DNA from: Oscillospiraceae bacterium
Lineage (GTDB): Bacteria > Bacillota > Clostridia > Oscillospirales > Oscillospiraceae
DNA length: 64,000 bases
Assembly (NCBI GenBank): GCA_902798545.1
Contig: CADBWQ010000009.1
Location: 105,315-169,314 of the forward strand
Reading direction: 5' to 3'
Shown here: piece by piece, positions 7,010-15,476 of the stretch
Numbering within the stretch: the first letter of the stretch is position 1
How the letters are laid out: every line of letters begins with the position of its first letter
Made by a program: the position numbers and the translations under genes
Notes under the pieces: model-generated
The model's database searches: none
What the model was told of the DNA's origin: nothing
Seen by the model: the letters and a program-made list of their open reading frames with translations, nothing else

Positions 7010-9715
7010 ATGGCAAGAGAAATCCTGTTTGATCTCGGTAAAATGATTACCGACCGCCTTCCCTACAAGTTCGGCGTTAAGAGGCTGACCGAAGAAGACC
7101 CGGAATATATCATTCTCGACCGCGCATGTTCCAATGACGAGATCGCGGAAGTCATGCTGAAGATGGGCCTTCGTAAGCCGAAGACCACCGCGGAGATCGC
7201 GAAGCTCACCGGCAAGTCTGAAGCGCGCGTCGTGGAGCTTCTGACCGATGCCGCCAATCATGGCATCGTGGAATACAACTGGGAGAATCCCCGGCACGAG
7301 AAGCAGTGGTATGTGCAGCTGTTTGTCCCCGGCATTGCCGAGATGACAAACATGGTTCTGGATCAGGTTGAAAAATATCCCGAACTCGCCGAGAGCTTCA
7401 ATAAGATGACCTTCCTCCCGCTGGAGGGGAAAACCCACCTGATCCCCCCCGGCGGCAACGGGATTGGCATGCATGTCATTCCCGTGGAGAAGGCAATCAA
7501 TTCCGTAAACAAGTCTATCTCCATCGAACACATTTCCCACTGGCTGGACAAGTATGACGGACAGTTCTCCGTCGGATACTGTTCCTGCCGCAATGCCCGT
7601 CGTCTTTATGGCGAGGGCTCCGGTGAGATCCAGGATGACTGCTGCATCGGTCTTGGTGACTTTGCCACTTACCTGGTAGAAACCGGCAAGGGCCGTCCCA
7701 TTACCAAGGAAGAAGTGCTCGAAATCTGCCAGAGAGCCGAAGACAACGGTTACGTCCACCAGATCACCAATATTGACGGTGAGGATAAGATTTTCGGCCT
7801 CTGCAACTGCGATGTCGGCGTCTGTTTTGCTCTTCGTACGAGCCAGTATTTCAACACACCGAACCTGTCCGCTTCCGCTTACCGCGCCCATGTCAACAAG
7901 GATAACTGTGTCGCCTGCGGCAAGTGTGTGGAAGTCTGTCCCGCCGGTGCTGTCAAGCTTGGCCAGAAGCTCTGCACAAAGAACGGTGATGTCAAATACC
8001 CGCAGCAGGAGCTTCCAACCGGTCTCAAATGGGGCAAGGATAAGTGGAACCCGAACTATGTGGTCGACAACCGCAAGAACTGCCATGAATCCGGCACGGC
8101 TCCCTGCAAGACTGCCTGCCCCGCCCATATCGCCATCCAGGGCTACATCAAGCTGGCGAAAGAAGGCCGCTATCTCGACGCCCTAAAGCTCATCAAGCAG
8201 GACAATCCCTTCCCCTCGGTCTGTGGATATGTCTGCAACCGCCGCTGTGAAGATGCCTGCACCCGTGGTGCGCTGGATAAGGCGCTTGCCATTGACGAGA
8301 TCAAGAAATTCATTGCCGAACAGGACCTCAAGAGCGCAGAGCGCTATATCCCTGAGCGTCTGTATCGCCGCCCCATCGACAAGCCCTATGACCAGAAGGT
8401 CGCCATCATCGGTGCCGGCCCCGCGGGTCTGAGCTGTGCCTACTACCTGGCCCGTATGGGTTATGAGAATGTCACCGTCTTTGACCGCAATCCGCAGCCT
8501 GGCGGCATGCTCGTCATGGGTATACCCAGCTATCGTCTGGACCGTGCAGCGCTGAAGGGCGAAATCGAAGTTCTGGAGAAGATGGGTGTCCACTTCCAGA
8601 TGAACACTGAAGTCGGCAGGGATGTCACAATCGAAGAGCTCCGTGCCCAGGGCTACAAGGGCTTCTATGTGGCCATCGGCGCACAGAAGAGCTCCAGGCT
8701 GAATATTCCGGGCGAAGAACTGCAGGGCGTGTTCGGCGGTGTGGACTTCCTGCGTGAGGTTAATCTGGGCAATAAACCCGAAGTCGGAAAGAAGTGTGCC
8801 GTCATCGGTGGCGGCAATGTCGCGATGGATGTCTGCCGCACGGCTGTCCGCCTCGGCGCCGAGACCTATGTGATCTACCGCCGTGGCGAGGACGAGATGC
8901 CTGCCGACAGGGAAGAAGTTGCCGAAGCCAGGGAAGAGGGCGTGAAGTTCTGCTTCCTCAACGCGCCGGTCGAGGTTCTTGGCACGGACGGCAGGGTTTG
9001 CGGTCTCAAGGTCGAGCTCATGGAACTGGGCGAGCCGGATGAAAAGGGCCGCCGCAAGCCCGTCGGCACCGGGAAATTTGAGACCATCGAAGTCGACTCC
9101 GTCATCGCCGCAGTCGGTCAGACCATCGACTGGGGCACGCTGGATGTCGGTGCGCTTGTGACAGGCAAGAAGGGCAACGCTGTTGCCGATGCCGTCACCT
9201 ACCAGACCGCGCAGAAAGATATCTTCGTCGGCGGTGACGTTTACACCGGACCGAAATTTGCCATTGACGCGATTGCCGCCGGCCGCGAGGGTGCCGAGTC
9301 TCTGCATCGCTTTGTCAATAACGGCCAGAGTCTGACAGTCGGCCGCAACCTGCGCGAGTTCTACGAGCTCAACAAGGACGATCTGGTCTTTGGCGTCGAC
9401 AGCTTCGACCGTCCCGCACGTCAGCCGATCCTGCACGATACGAAGAAGGCCCGCTCTTTCGAACACGACCGCCTCACCTTCACTGAAGAGCAGGTCAAGA
9501 CGGAAGCCAGCCGCTGCCTGGGCTGCGGCGTCAGCGTGGTGGACCGGAACCGCTGCATCGGCTGCGGACTGTGCACCACAAAATGCATGTTTGACGCGAT
9601 CCACCTGGAGCGCGATGTACCGGATGGCTCGACCATGATCCGCTGCGAAGATAAGGTTGGTCCTCTGCTTAAGAACGTCGCAAAGAAGAGCATTAACATC
9701 ATCCGCAAGAAATAA
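7010..9715 (+). CDS. Multi-cluster iron-sulfur GltD-type FAD/NAD(P)H oxidoreductase
   Basis: A 901-residue cytosolic redox protein. Order of parts: a winged-helix-like N-terminus (about 1-100); a cysteine-rich segment with YCSCR (190-193), DDCC (209-212) and LCNCDVGVC (264-272); a ferredoxin motif CVACGKCVEVC (300-310); a GltD-type cysteine-rich domain (358-417); FAD-binding AIIGAGPAGLSC (465-476); NAD(P)H-binding VIGGGNVAMDV (598-608); and a C-terminal ferredoxin-like segment with CLGCG (836-840) and CIGCGLCTTKC (849-859). It therefore resembles the electron-transfer subunits of glutamate synthase, NfnB and dihydropyrimidine dehydrogenase. The physiological acceptor is not evident. GAGAGGGG lies upstream of the ATG and a hairpin terminator follows. 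Confidence 0.85.
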   Translation: MAREILFDLGKMITDRLPYKFGVKRLTEEDPEYIILDRACSNDEIAEVMLKMGLRKPKTTAEIAKLTGKSEARVVELLTDAANHGIVEYNWENPRHEKQWYVQLFVPGIAEMTNMVLDQVEKYPELAESFNKMTFLPLEGKTHLIPPGGNGIGMHVIPVEKAINSVNKSISIEHISHWLDKYDGQFSVGYCSCRNARRLYGEGSGEIQDDCCIGLGDFATYLVETGKGRPITKEEVLEICQRAEDNGYVHQITNIDGEDKIFGLCNCDVGVCFALRTSQYFNTPNLSASAYRAHVNKDNCVACGKCVEVCPAGAVKLGQKLCTKNGDVKYPQQELPTGLKWGKDKWNPNYVVDNRKNCHESGTAPCKTACPAHIAIQGYIKLAKEGRYLDALKLIKQDNPFPSVCGYVCNRRCEDACTRGALDKALAIDEIKKFIAEQDLKSAERYIPERLYRRPIDKPYDQKVAIIGAGPAGLSCAYYLARMGYENVTVFDRNPQPGGMLVMGIPSYRLDRAALKGEIEVLEKMGVHFQMNTEVGRDVTIEELRAQGYKGFYVAIGAQKSSRLNIPGEELQGVFGGVDFLREVNLGNKPEVGKKCAVIGGGNVAMDVCRTAVRLGAETYVIYRRGEDEMPADREEVAEAREEGVKFCFLNAPVEVLGTDGRVCGLKVELMELGEPDEKGRRKPVGTGKFETIEVDSVIAAVGQTIDWGTLDVGALVTGKKGNAVADAVTYQTAQKDIFVGGDVYTGPKFAIDAIAAGREGAESLHRFVNNGQSLTVGRNLREFYELNKDDLVFGVDSFDRPARQPILHDTKKARSFEHDRLTFTEEQVKTEASRCLGCGVSVVDRNRCIGCGLCTTKCMFDAIHLERDVPDGSTMIRCEDKVGPLLKNVAKKSINIIRKK

Positions 9716-9741
9716 TCAATTCTGCGAATAATCCAGAACAG

Positions 9742-9787
9742 AGCACCGCCGGGGAAGTGTGTTTTACTTCTCCGACGGTGCTGTTTA
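9742..9787 (+). terminator. Terminator after the flavoprotein
   Basis: AGCACCGCCGGGGAAGT pairs with ACTTCTCCGACGGTGCT (one internal mismatch) around GTGTTTT; TGTTTATT follows. Confidence 0.7.
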
Positions 9788-9815
9788 TTCCAATGACTGA
9801 CACGCTGTTTTGGTT

Positions 9816-10505
9816 TTACCTTCTTCTGTTGTTCGCTATGCTCAGGAGCCGCAGCAGCTGGACAATCGATGTCACCAGTGAAATGAAGTACGTCATCCCG
9901 GCAGCCACCAGGACCTTCCGTCCGCCGACCTTCTCATCGTCAGTCAGGAGCCCAAGCCGGTCCACCTCCGCAAGCGCCCGTCGGGAGGCATCCACCTCCA
10001 CAGGCAGCGTCACCAGATTAAACAGCACAATACCCGAGAACAAAATTGCTCCCAGTGTGATAAGGCCGCTTTTTGAAAGCAAGATACCCAGCAGAATCGC
10101 AATGTATGACCCCATCGACCCGATGTTGCAGATGGGAACCAGTGATTTGCGCAGCATCAGCAGCGGATAAGATTGGGCATGCTGGATGGCGTGGCCGCAC
10201 TCGTGGGCGGCAACTGCCACTGCGGAGACGTTCTGCCCACCGTAAACCGCCTGCGAGAGGTTCAGTGTCCGGTTCGCGGGGTTGTAGTTATCTGTGAGAA
10301 CACCGTTCGTCTGGACGATGGTGACATCCGTAATCCCGTTGGAGCGCAGAATACGCTCAGCCGCCATGGCACCCGTCATACCGTTGCATGTCCGATCCTT
10401 GGCATAGCGGCTGAATCTGCTCTTCACGACACCGGAGCAGATTAGGCTCACAACAAACAGAACCAGCGTGAGAATATAGAAGAAATCAGAGTAATACATG
10501 TTCAT
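9816..10505 (-). CDS. yugP: YugP-type membrane zinc metalloprotease
   Basis: A 229-residue membrane protein with an N-terminal transmembrane helix (about 8-27), the zinc motif HECGH at 101-105 in AVAAHECGHAIQHAQ, two central hydrophobic segments (about 130-167) and a hydrophobic C-terminal segment. This is the layout of the YugP family of neutral zinc peptidases, of unknown substrate, which are common in Firmicutes. The annotated ATG is followed two codons later by a second ATG; a GAGGG lies just upstream and fits either. It is monocistronic and convergent with the upstream flavoprotein. Confidence 0.85.
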   Translation of the reverse strand: MNMYYSDFFYILTLVLFVVSLICSGVVKSRFSRYAKDRTCNGMTGAMAAERILRSNGITDVTIVQTNGVLTDNYNPANRTLNLSQAVYGGQNVSAVAVAAHECGHAIQHAQSYPLLMLRKSLVPICNIGSMGSYIAILLGILLSKSGLITLGAILFSGIVLFNLVTLPVEVDASRRALAEVDRLGLLTDDEKVGGRKVLVAAGMTYFISLVTSIVQLLRLLSIANNRRR

Positions 10506-10623
10506 CCCTCATTTCTGTATCATTCTGTTGTAATTATACTGTCCGAAGATATTTGCTTCCTGACATTTCTGTGAACATTATACTGTTTCCCTGCATTGCA
10601 GTTAGATTAATTTAATTTCGTTC

Positions 10624-10675
10624 TTGACAAACCGGCAGGGGCGCTATATAATTTCAATTGTTAGTTATCGCTAAC
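10624..10675 (+). promoter_or_regulatory. Sigma-A promoter with overlapping palindromic operator
   Basis: TTGACA (10624-10629), a 17-base spacer and TATAAT (10647-10652) form a consensus promoter. Starting 8 bases later, GTTAG-TTATCG-CTAAC (10660-10675) is an inverted repeat covering the probable transcription start. The half-site resembles DtxR/IdeR/MntR-type metalloregulator boxes; that assignment is inference. Confidence 0.75.
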
Positions 10676-10698
10676 TATTTATTATACAGGAGGGAACT

Positions 10699-11658
10699 AT
10701 GAAGAAGATACTGACAGTTGTCTTCGTAATAGCGATGATGCTCAGTTTGAGTATCGTTGCCGGGGCAGAAGAGAACAAAGTGATCACCATCACCACCGCA
10801 GAAGAGCTTGCGGGAATGTCTGACGATCTCACCGCAGATTATGTCCTTGATGCGGATATTGACCTTGCGGGGATCGCCTGGACTCCGATCGGTACGTATA
10901 AGCCATCAGGCGAGAGTGAGGAAGAACAGGAGATTCCGGCGTCGGATACAGCCTTCACCGGCACATTCGACGGGCAGGGGCATATCATCCGCAACAGTTC
11001 TGCGGAAAAAGCCGATGATGAGACAGCGGCTGCCGCAGAAAAGCTTCTGGAAGACGTGAGCGGAACCTATGACGCGCTTTTTCCCGTAATTACCAGTCCG
11101 GAGTATGATCAGATCTGGCTTGACTCCTGCGCGGCAGTTTTGGGAGACGAGGCCGCTCCTGCGGCTGCGGAAGCCCTGAAGGCCGCCTGCAACAGGACCA
11201 TTTACGGTCAGGAAGCCATCGACGCGTATGGGGACGGATCGAACGGGGCACAGTTTGACTGCCTCTTCATTAACGGGCCTGCCCAGATCGTGTTCAACGG
11301 CAGGAAAATCTCCGGTCTGGACAAGAGCGGCGCCACGGTCTTCAGCCATGAGTACAGCTTTGTGGAACCGGCCTCCATCGCAGGCATGATGAATGGATAT
11401 CTCTATCACACAGAGGACGCGGATGCGGGAGAGTTTGAGTACTTTTTCCTGTTGCCCGACACCCCTGGTACAACCTTCCACACCGAATTCCGCTATGGCA
11501 GTGACCCGGAGGCCATGATGCTCTACAACGACGGTCCCTATGCCTACTGGCTCGCAGCCGGAATCCTGGCGGACCGTGATGAGCAGATGGTTCAGGACGT
11601 GATTGACCTCTTCTGCACGGAAAACCTCGCCGAGATGAGTGAGGAAGCCGCGGCCTGA
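10699..11658 (+). CDS. Secreted ZinT-like protein with short GLUG-type N-terminal segment
   Basis: An exported 319-residue protein with a signal peptide (residues 1-23, ending VAGA). Residues 27-97 read like one GLUG/beta-helix unit (ITTAEELAGM, DIDLAGIAWTPIGTY, FTGTFDGQGHII). Residues about 115-310 resemble the ZinT/lipocalin-like metal-binding domain: GTYDALFPVITSPEYDQ, EYFFLLPDTPGTTFHTEFRY, then a YAYW segment. Similarity to ZinT is moderate, and the few histidines leave metal binding uncertain. The strong promoter with a DtxR-like operator supports a metal-related role. AGGAGGG precedes the ATG, and a strong hairpin follows. Confidence 0.6.
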   Translation: MKKILTVVFVIAMMLSLSIVAGAEENKVITITTAEELAGMSDDLTADYVLDADIDLAGIAWTPIGTYKPSGESEEEQEIPASDTAFTGTFDGQGHIIRNSSAEKADDETAAAAEKLLEDVSGTYDALFPVITSPEYDQIWLDSCAAVLGDEAAPAAAEALKAACNRTIYGQEAIDAYGDGSNGAQFDCLFINGPAQIVFNGRKISGLDKSGATVFSHEYSFVEPASIAGMMNGYLYHTEDADAGEFEYFFLLPDTPGTTFHTEFRYGSDPEAMMLYNDGPYAYWLAAGILADRDEQMVQDVIDLFCTENLAEMSEEAAA

Positions 11659-11716
11659 GTCGTATCCTGAGTCAACCGCTCCATCTGCAAAACAATTTGC
11701 CTGTCAGAACGGCAAT

Positions 11717-11764
11717 AGAGAGAAAGCATATCATGTCTTTTTGAGTATGATATGCTTTCTCTCT
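11717..11764 (+). terminator. Strong terminator hairpin
   Basis: AGAGAGAAAGCATATCAT and its exact complement form an 18-base stem around a T-rich loop, about 60 bases after the ZinT-like gene stop. Confidence 0.75.
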
Positions 11765-11769
11765 TTCCA

Positions 11770-11802
11770 ATTTCAATCCACTCGCCCCATGTGGGGCGAG
11801 AC
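11770..11802 (-). CRISPR. Single orphan type I-C-like CRISPR repeat
   Basis: Read on the minus strand, this 33-base element starts GTCTCGCCCCACATGGGG and ends CGAGTGGATTGAAAT. It has the 8-base GC stem CTCGCCCC/GGGGCGAG with a 4-base loop and the invariant TGGATTGAAAT end of type I-C (Cas5d-processed) repeats. No second copy lies at normal spacer distance on either side, and no cas gene is in the window. It is probably the last relic of a lost array or a stand-alone repeat. Confidence 0.7.
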
Positions 11803-11853
11803 TGTAAATCGGTCTTGCCAGAGCTGGTTACATGCTCTTTAAAAGAGCAAGAA

Positions 11854-11892
11854 TTAATTCGGTTTGAACCGAGTCGGTTCAAACCGAATTAA
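11854..11892. terminator. Perfect 17-base inverted repeat
   Basis: TTAATTCGGTTTGAACC and its exact complement flank GAGTC. It lies just downstream (minus strand) of the histidine kinase stop, followed on that strand by TTCTTGCTCTTTT, so termination is the simplest role. A smaller hairpin (GCTCTT/AAGAGC, 11834-11848) sits next to it. Confidence 0.6.
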
Positions 11893-11927
11893 AGAGCTTT
11901 TCTCGCTTGGCGAGACGATAATATGGT

Positions 11928-13403
11928 CTATATTTCACTGCTGTTTTCAAGCACGTCCATCAGCGTCTTTCGCATGGCATCCAAATCAATGGGTTTTGTG
12001 ATATGTCCCTGCATACCCGCGTCCTGCGCCGCTTCTTCATCCTCCTTGAATGCATTGGCTGTCATCGCGATGATCGGAATTTGCGAGAGCCGCGGGTCCG
12101 GCAGTTCCCGAATTGCTCTCGCAGCCTCGTATCCATCCATTACCGGCATCTGGATATCCATCAGAACCGCATTGTAGTAACCTGGTTCAGACGCTGCAAT
12201 CATCTTTACGGCACGCTCGCCGTTTTCCGCGTTTTCAATCTGGAATCCCATGTCCGAGAGAATCTCATTGGCGATCTCCCGGTTGATCACATTATCCTCT
12301 GCGAGGAGGAGACGCATTGTCTTCTTACTGTTCCGGCAGGGGCAGGGGTTGTGACCTGCCTGTTCATGATTCCGTGCTTCTGCAAGCGGCAATCGCAAAG
12401 TGACAATGAACTCTGTTCCTCTTCCCTGTTCTGTAAGGACCGCAATTTCTCCGTTCATCATATCGACAATTTTTTTCGTGATCGCCATGCCCAGACCGGT
12501 TCCCTGGGTCTTGCTGACCGTGGATGTCCGTTCCCGCTCAAAGGGCTGAAAGATATTCCGGACGAACTCCGGACTCATACCAATCCCGTTGTCTTTAACA
12601 CGGATCTCATAACTTCCCGCTTCGCCGTCTGTCCCAGTCTGGTGCAGTGACAGCTCCACCTTTCCGCCCGCAGGAGTAAATTTGCTCGCATTGCCGAGAA
12701 TATTCAGCAGCATACGGTCCAGTTGGTTTCCATCACAGAGGACACAGCGGTTTTCCACATTGCAATCGACCGTAAAGCTGATTTCCTTCTCTGCCATTTG
12801 CCCGCTGATCAGCTCTCCGGTCTCCCGTACGGCATCTTCAATATCGATCGGCTCCGGTTGAAGTTCCACCTTCCCGCTCTCGATACGGCTCATCTCGAGC
12901 ACATCGTTGACAATGGCAAGAAGCTGATGCCCGGCCGTATCGATCCTGTGCAGATACTGCCTGACTTCTTCCTGAGGCCGTCCGTCCTTTCTCGCCAGTG
13001 TCGTGTAGCCCAGGATCGCGTTGAGCGGTGTACGGATGTCGTGGGACATATTGGAGAGGAAAACGGTCTTGGCCTGGTTGGCACCTTCCGCCGCCATAAG
13101 CCGGGCTTTCAGCTTTTCATTCTCCTGAATTCTGTCTGCGATCCGACGGATCAGCACCTGCATTACCAGAACAAAGATGCTTCCGCCGAACAGGATCCCT
13201 GATACCAGCAGATCCGGCTTTCCGAAGAAACCTACCGCCAGATAACCGCACAGGAACAGAACCAGAAGCAGGATCGGGAAATTCAGGATTTTCTGCTCCT
13301 GTTCCCATTCTCCACGTTCCCGGATTCTTTTGGCGAATCGGGCATACTGCCATATATTATAGATCATCAGGGCGCTGCCCAGATAGACCATGCCATATAC
13401 CAA
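11928..13403 (-). CDS. Hybrid sensor histidine kinase with C-terminal receiver
   Basis: A membrane-bound hybrid kinase of about 490 residues. There is a weak hydrophobic N-terminal segment, then two transmembrane helices (about 42-60 and 66-85) without an extracytoplasmic sensor domain, then HisKA with FLSNMSHDIRTPLNAILGY (H121), an ATPase domain with N, G1 (VKDNGIGMSPEF) and G2 (GTGLGMAI) boxes, and a receiver with MDIQMPVMDGYEAARAIR (phospho-acceptor Asp) and a TKPID lysine. No HPt domain or partner regulator is nearby. The start is unclear: TTG at 13403 or ATG at 13391; AAGGAGG lies about 20 bases before the TTG. It may sense through its membrane helices. Confidence 0.88.
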   Translation of the reverse strand: MVYGMVYLGSALMIYNIWQYARFAKRIRERGEWEQEQKILNFPILLLVLFLCGYLAVGFFGKPDLLVSGILFGGSIFVLVMQVLIRRIADRIQENEKLKARLMAAEGANQAKTVFLSNMSHDIRTPLNAILGYTTLARKDGRPQEEVRQYLHRIDTAGHQLLAIVNDVLEMSRIESGKVELQPEPIDIEDAVRETGELISGQMAEKEISFTVDCNVENRCVLCDGNQLDRMLLNILGNASKFTPAGGKVELSLHQTGTDGEAGSYEIRVKDNGIGMSPEFVRNIFQPFERERTSTVSKTQGTGLGMAITKKIVDMMNGEIAVLTEQGRGTEFIVTLRLPLAEARNHEQAGHNPCPCRNSKKTMRLLLAEDNVINREIANEILSDMGFQIENAENGERAVKMIAASEPGYYNAVLMDIQMPVMDGYEAARAIRELPDPRLSQIPIIAMTANAFKEDEEAAQDAGMQGHITKPIDLDAMRKTLMDVLENSSEI

Positions 13404-13572
13404 TGTGTTCCTAATGTTCCAGCGCCTCCTTCTCTATCATTTCCACACCGTTGATAAAATGATTCACTGTCATACTGTAATCAACTATACTCGTCTTTCT
13501 GCGGAAAGGCAATCTTTTTCAGGTAACTTCGTTCATTTACATGTCTTAATCTTCTCGTTATCTCTTTATAGC

Positions 13573-13633
13573 AAAACCGGCCATCCTCCCGATGCATGAG
13601 AATCTCTCATGCATCGGGAGAATGGCTGGTTTT
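13573..13633. terminator. Long imperfect hairpin
   Basis: AAAACCGGCCATCCTCCCG and CGGGAGAATGGCTGGTTTT form the outer stem, continued inward by GATGCATGAGA and its complement. It sits between the divergent start region of the kinase and the end of the DUF975 gene, and probably terminates the latter on the minus strand. Confidence 0.55.
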
Positions 13634-13682
13634 CAGGTTATCGATTGATCCGTTTTCAATGAAGCTGCTGGCCGCCGGTTTC

Positions 13683-14363
13683 TTATGCTTCGTCCCTCAG
13701 CTTCAGATAGAGTGCCGCCTGTGTGCTCTCCATGTAAGGCGAGGTCCAGAAGACAAGGCCAAGGCCAAGCGTCAGAATACCAAGCAGGATCCAGCCGAGG
13801 AAAGACAGATCCATCTTAAACGCCTGCATTTTGTTCCCGTTCATCATCTCGCGGGAACGGGTGATGACTTCGTTCGCGGAAAGTTCAGGATGCTCTGCCA
13901 GAATATAGGGGACCATACGATAGGAATACATCTTAATGATACCCGGTACAATGAACAGAAGCAGCCAAAGCGTCAGGTACAGATCCCGCAGGAACAGGAC
14001 CACAAAATTGTGCCCGTAATTCTGGAAGCCTCTCTTGATGGTGCTGAGGGGAGCAGGGCCTGCTTCGGTGTTTTCGACGAAGAAGGATGCACCGCCGAGC
14101 TCCAGGGGATTCGCCAGAAAGATCTTGATCAGCAGGCAGATGACACCGATCACCGCGAACGCCGACAGGAAGACGAGGATGAATGTTTTATCACCGCTCT
14201 GAACAGCCTGCTGCATTTCCTCCGTGCTGGTGCCGCTTGTTCTTCCGGATGCAGTGGTCGTTCCGGCAAACAGGCTCATCAGCAGTGCGGCCGCAACGCA
14301 GGGCCAGTAGTTTCCTTTAAACGCGGCTTTTCCGCGCTCTTTCATTTCCTGAATCGTCCACAT
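13683..14363 (-). CDS. DUF975 family integral membrane protein
   Basis: A 226-residue membrane protein starting MWTIQEMKERGKAAFKGNYW, the usual DUF975 opening, with AGGAGGAAATCATC before the ATG. Hydrophobic segments lie at about 20-38, 64-84, 116-140 and 188-210, and the conserved-looking loop ALSTIKRGFQNYGHNFVVLFLRD-like region (seen around residues 104-125) and VPYILAEHPELSANEVI are present. DUF975 proteins are common in Firmicutes and uncharacterised. It is monocistronic with a hairpin downstream. Confidence 0.85.
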   Translation of the reverse strand: MWTIQEMKERGKAAFKGNYWPCVAAALLMSLFAGTTTASGRTSGTSTEEMQQAVQSGDKTFILVFLSAFAVIGVICLLIKIFLANPLELGGASFFVENTEAGPAPLSTIKRGFQNYGHNFVVLFLRDLYLTLWLLLFIVPGIIKMYSYRMVPYILAEHPELSANEVITRSREMMNGNKMQAFKMDLSFLGWILLGILTLGLGLVFWTSPYMESTQAALYLKLRDEA

Positions 14364-14502
14364 GATGATTTCCTCCTTTTTTGCTTTCAATGACTGTCAT
14401 ATATGAAGGTGTTCTTTCCTGCTGCCTGTTTCTCGACATGCAGAAGATAACACTTTATTTGTCACAGAACGATCACACGGATTGAAACTGAATAACAGGA
14501 TC

Positions 14503-15219
14503 TCACACATACTGCAGTGTGATTCGAAACACAGGCCTTTCGCTCTTCTCTCCGGCGAAATAGATCCTGCCCGCGTCCTCCGTCCAGCGCAGCATCAGAG
14601 TATCGCCAAAACGTGCCTCTGTGGTGTATTCGGTGCAGATCTCCTTCAGCAGCTTTCCCTCTGCCGCCATCCCCGCACAGTCCTCTGCCAGATCGAGATA
14701 TCTGGTGTTGTTCATATGACCGTTCAGATCAACAAAGCTGTAGGGCACCTCAAAGGCCTTTTCCCGATCACAGTCCTTTTTCCGGATCGCTCCTGGCTGT
14801 GCGCTCTCTTCGCCGGTCACCACGCCTTCAATCTCCACGCCGCAGCTCTCCGGAAAGACCATTTTTCTTGTTTTCGCATCCACCAGGCACCAGATGGCAC
14901 TGGCCTTCAGCAGGGGTTCGCCCGCTTCCGTTTCCAGGCTGTAGTAGCGCGGGAACAGCACGTGCATGGTTTTCCCTGGCCAGCTTTTCAGTACAATCTC
15001 CTCATCATATTCCGGCATCCGGGTTATCTCCGCCTGCTGCATCATCACGACCCAGAGGATTCCTCTGTCCAGTGTCTTCTCCCGTCCCATGCCGAGCTGC
15101 TCGGTATGCCGGATTGAGACTTCCTGCAGCAGCTTGAACAGTTCAGAGCTGCGCAATCTGCGAAACATATCCACATCCCTGCTGCGCAGTTTCAGGTGTT
15201 CCGTATAGATGCCGCTCAT
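14503..15219 (-). CDS. Acyl-ACP thioesterase (FatA/FatB-type)
   Basis: Hydrolyses acyl-ACP to a free fatty acid. This cytosolic 238-residue protein has the double hot-dog layout of the bacterial FatA-like family: YTEHLKLRSRDVDMFRRL near the start, GILWVVMMQQAEITRMP in the first fold, and DLNGHMNNTRYLDL, carrying the Asn/His pair used for catalysis, in the second. Its ATG overlaps the stop of the ACP gene by four bases (ATGA), so translation is coupled. As the last gene of a ligase-ACP-thioesterase operon, it probably unloads the dedicated ACP. Confidence 0.9.
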   Translation of the reverse strand: MSGIYTEHLKLRSRDVDMFRRLRSSELFKLLQEVSIRHTEQLGMGREKTLDRGILWVVMMQQAEITRMPEYDEEIVLKSWPGKTMHVLFPRYYSLETEAGEPLLKASAIWCLVDAKTRKMVFPESCGVEIEGVVTGEESAQPGAIRKKDCDREKAFEVPYSFVDLNGHMNNTRYLDLAEDCAGMAAEGKLLKEICTEYTTEARFGDTLMLRWTEDAGRIYFAGEKSERPVFRITLQYV

Positions 15220-15476
15220 GCCTTGTTCGGCAGGCGCTTATAGATGGCGTCCACAACATCGCCGAGGGTCTGCAGCTTCTTCCACTGCCGCTCCGGGATC
15301 TTCACATCAAACAGCGCTTCCAGCTTGCAGATCACAAGTACGAAGCCCATTGAGTCGATGGCAGTCTCCGTGTTGATTACGCTCCCCTCAGTGAGACCCT
15401 GATCTTTCATATCCGGGAAGCAGTCAAAAATCACTGTCTTCGTCTTTTCGAGCACGTCCTGTCTGGTCATATCCAT
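15216..15476 (-). CDS. Acyl carrier protein, operon-specific
   Basis: An 86-residue carrier protein with the phosphopantetheine site IDSMGFV (Ser42) and the usual four-helix pattern. It overlaps the upstream adenylating enzyme by 10 bases and the downstream thioesterase by 4. It is unlikely to be the housekeeping AcpP, because its sequence (SVINTETAIDSMG, IPERQWKKLQTLGDVVDAIY) is of the secondary-metabolism or D-alanyl-carrier style and it sits inside a private activation cassette. Confidence 0.9.
   Translation of the reverse strand: MDMTRQDVLEKTKTVIFDCFPDMKDQGLTEGSVINTETAIDSMGFVLVICKLEALFDVKIPERQWKKLQTLGDVVDAIYKRLPNKA

Noticed and set aside
6974-9604. Two long minus-strand open frames (384 and 473 codons) opposite the 901-residue flavoprotein
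   Set aside because: They mirror a GC-rich, strongly codon-biased gene; their products lack recognisable motifs and ribosome sites, while the plus strand encodes a full multi-domain enzyme.
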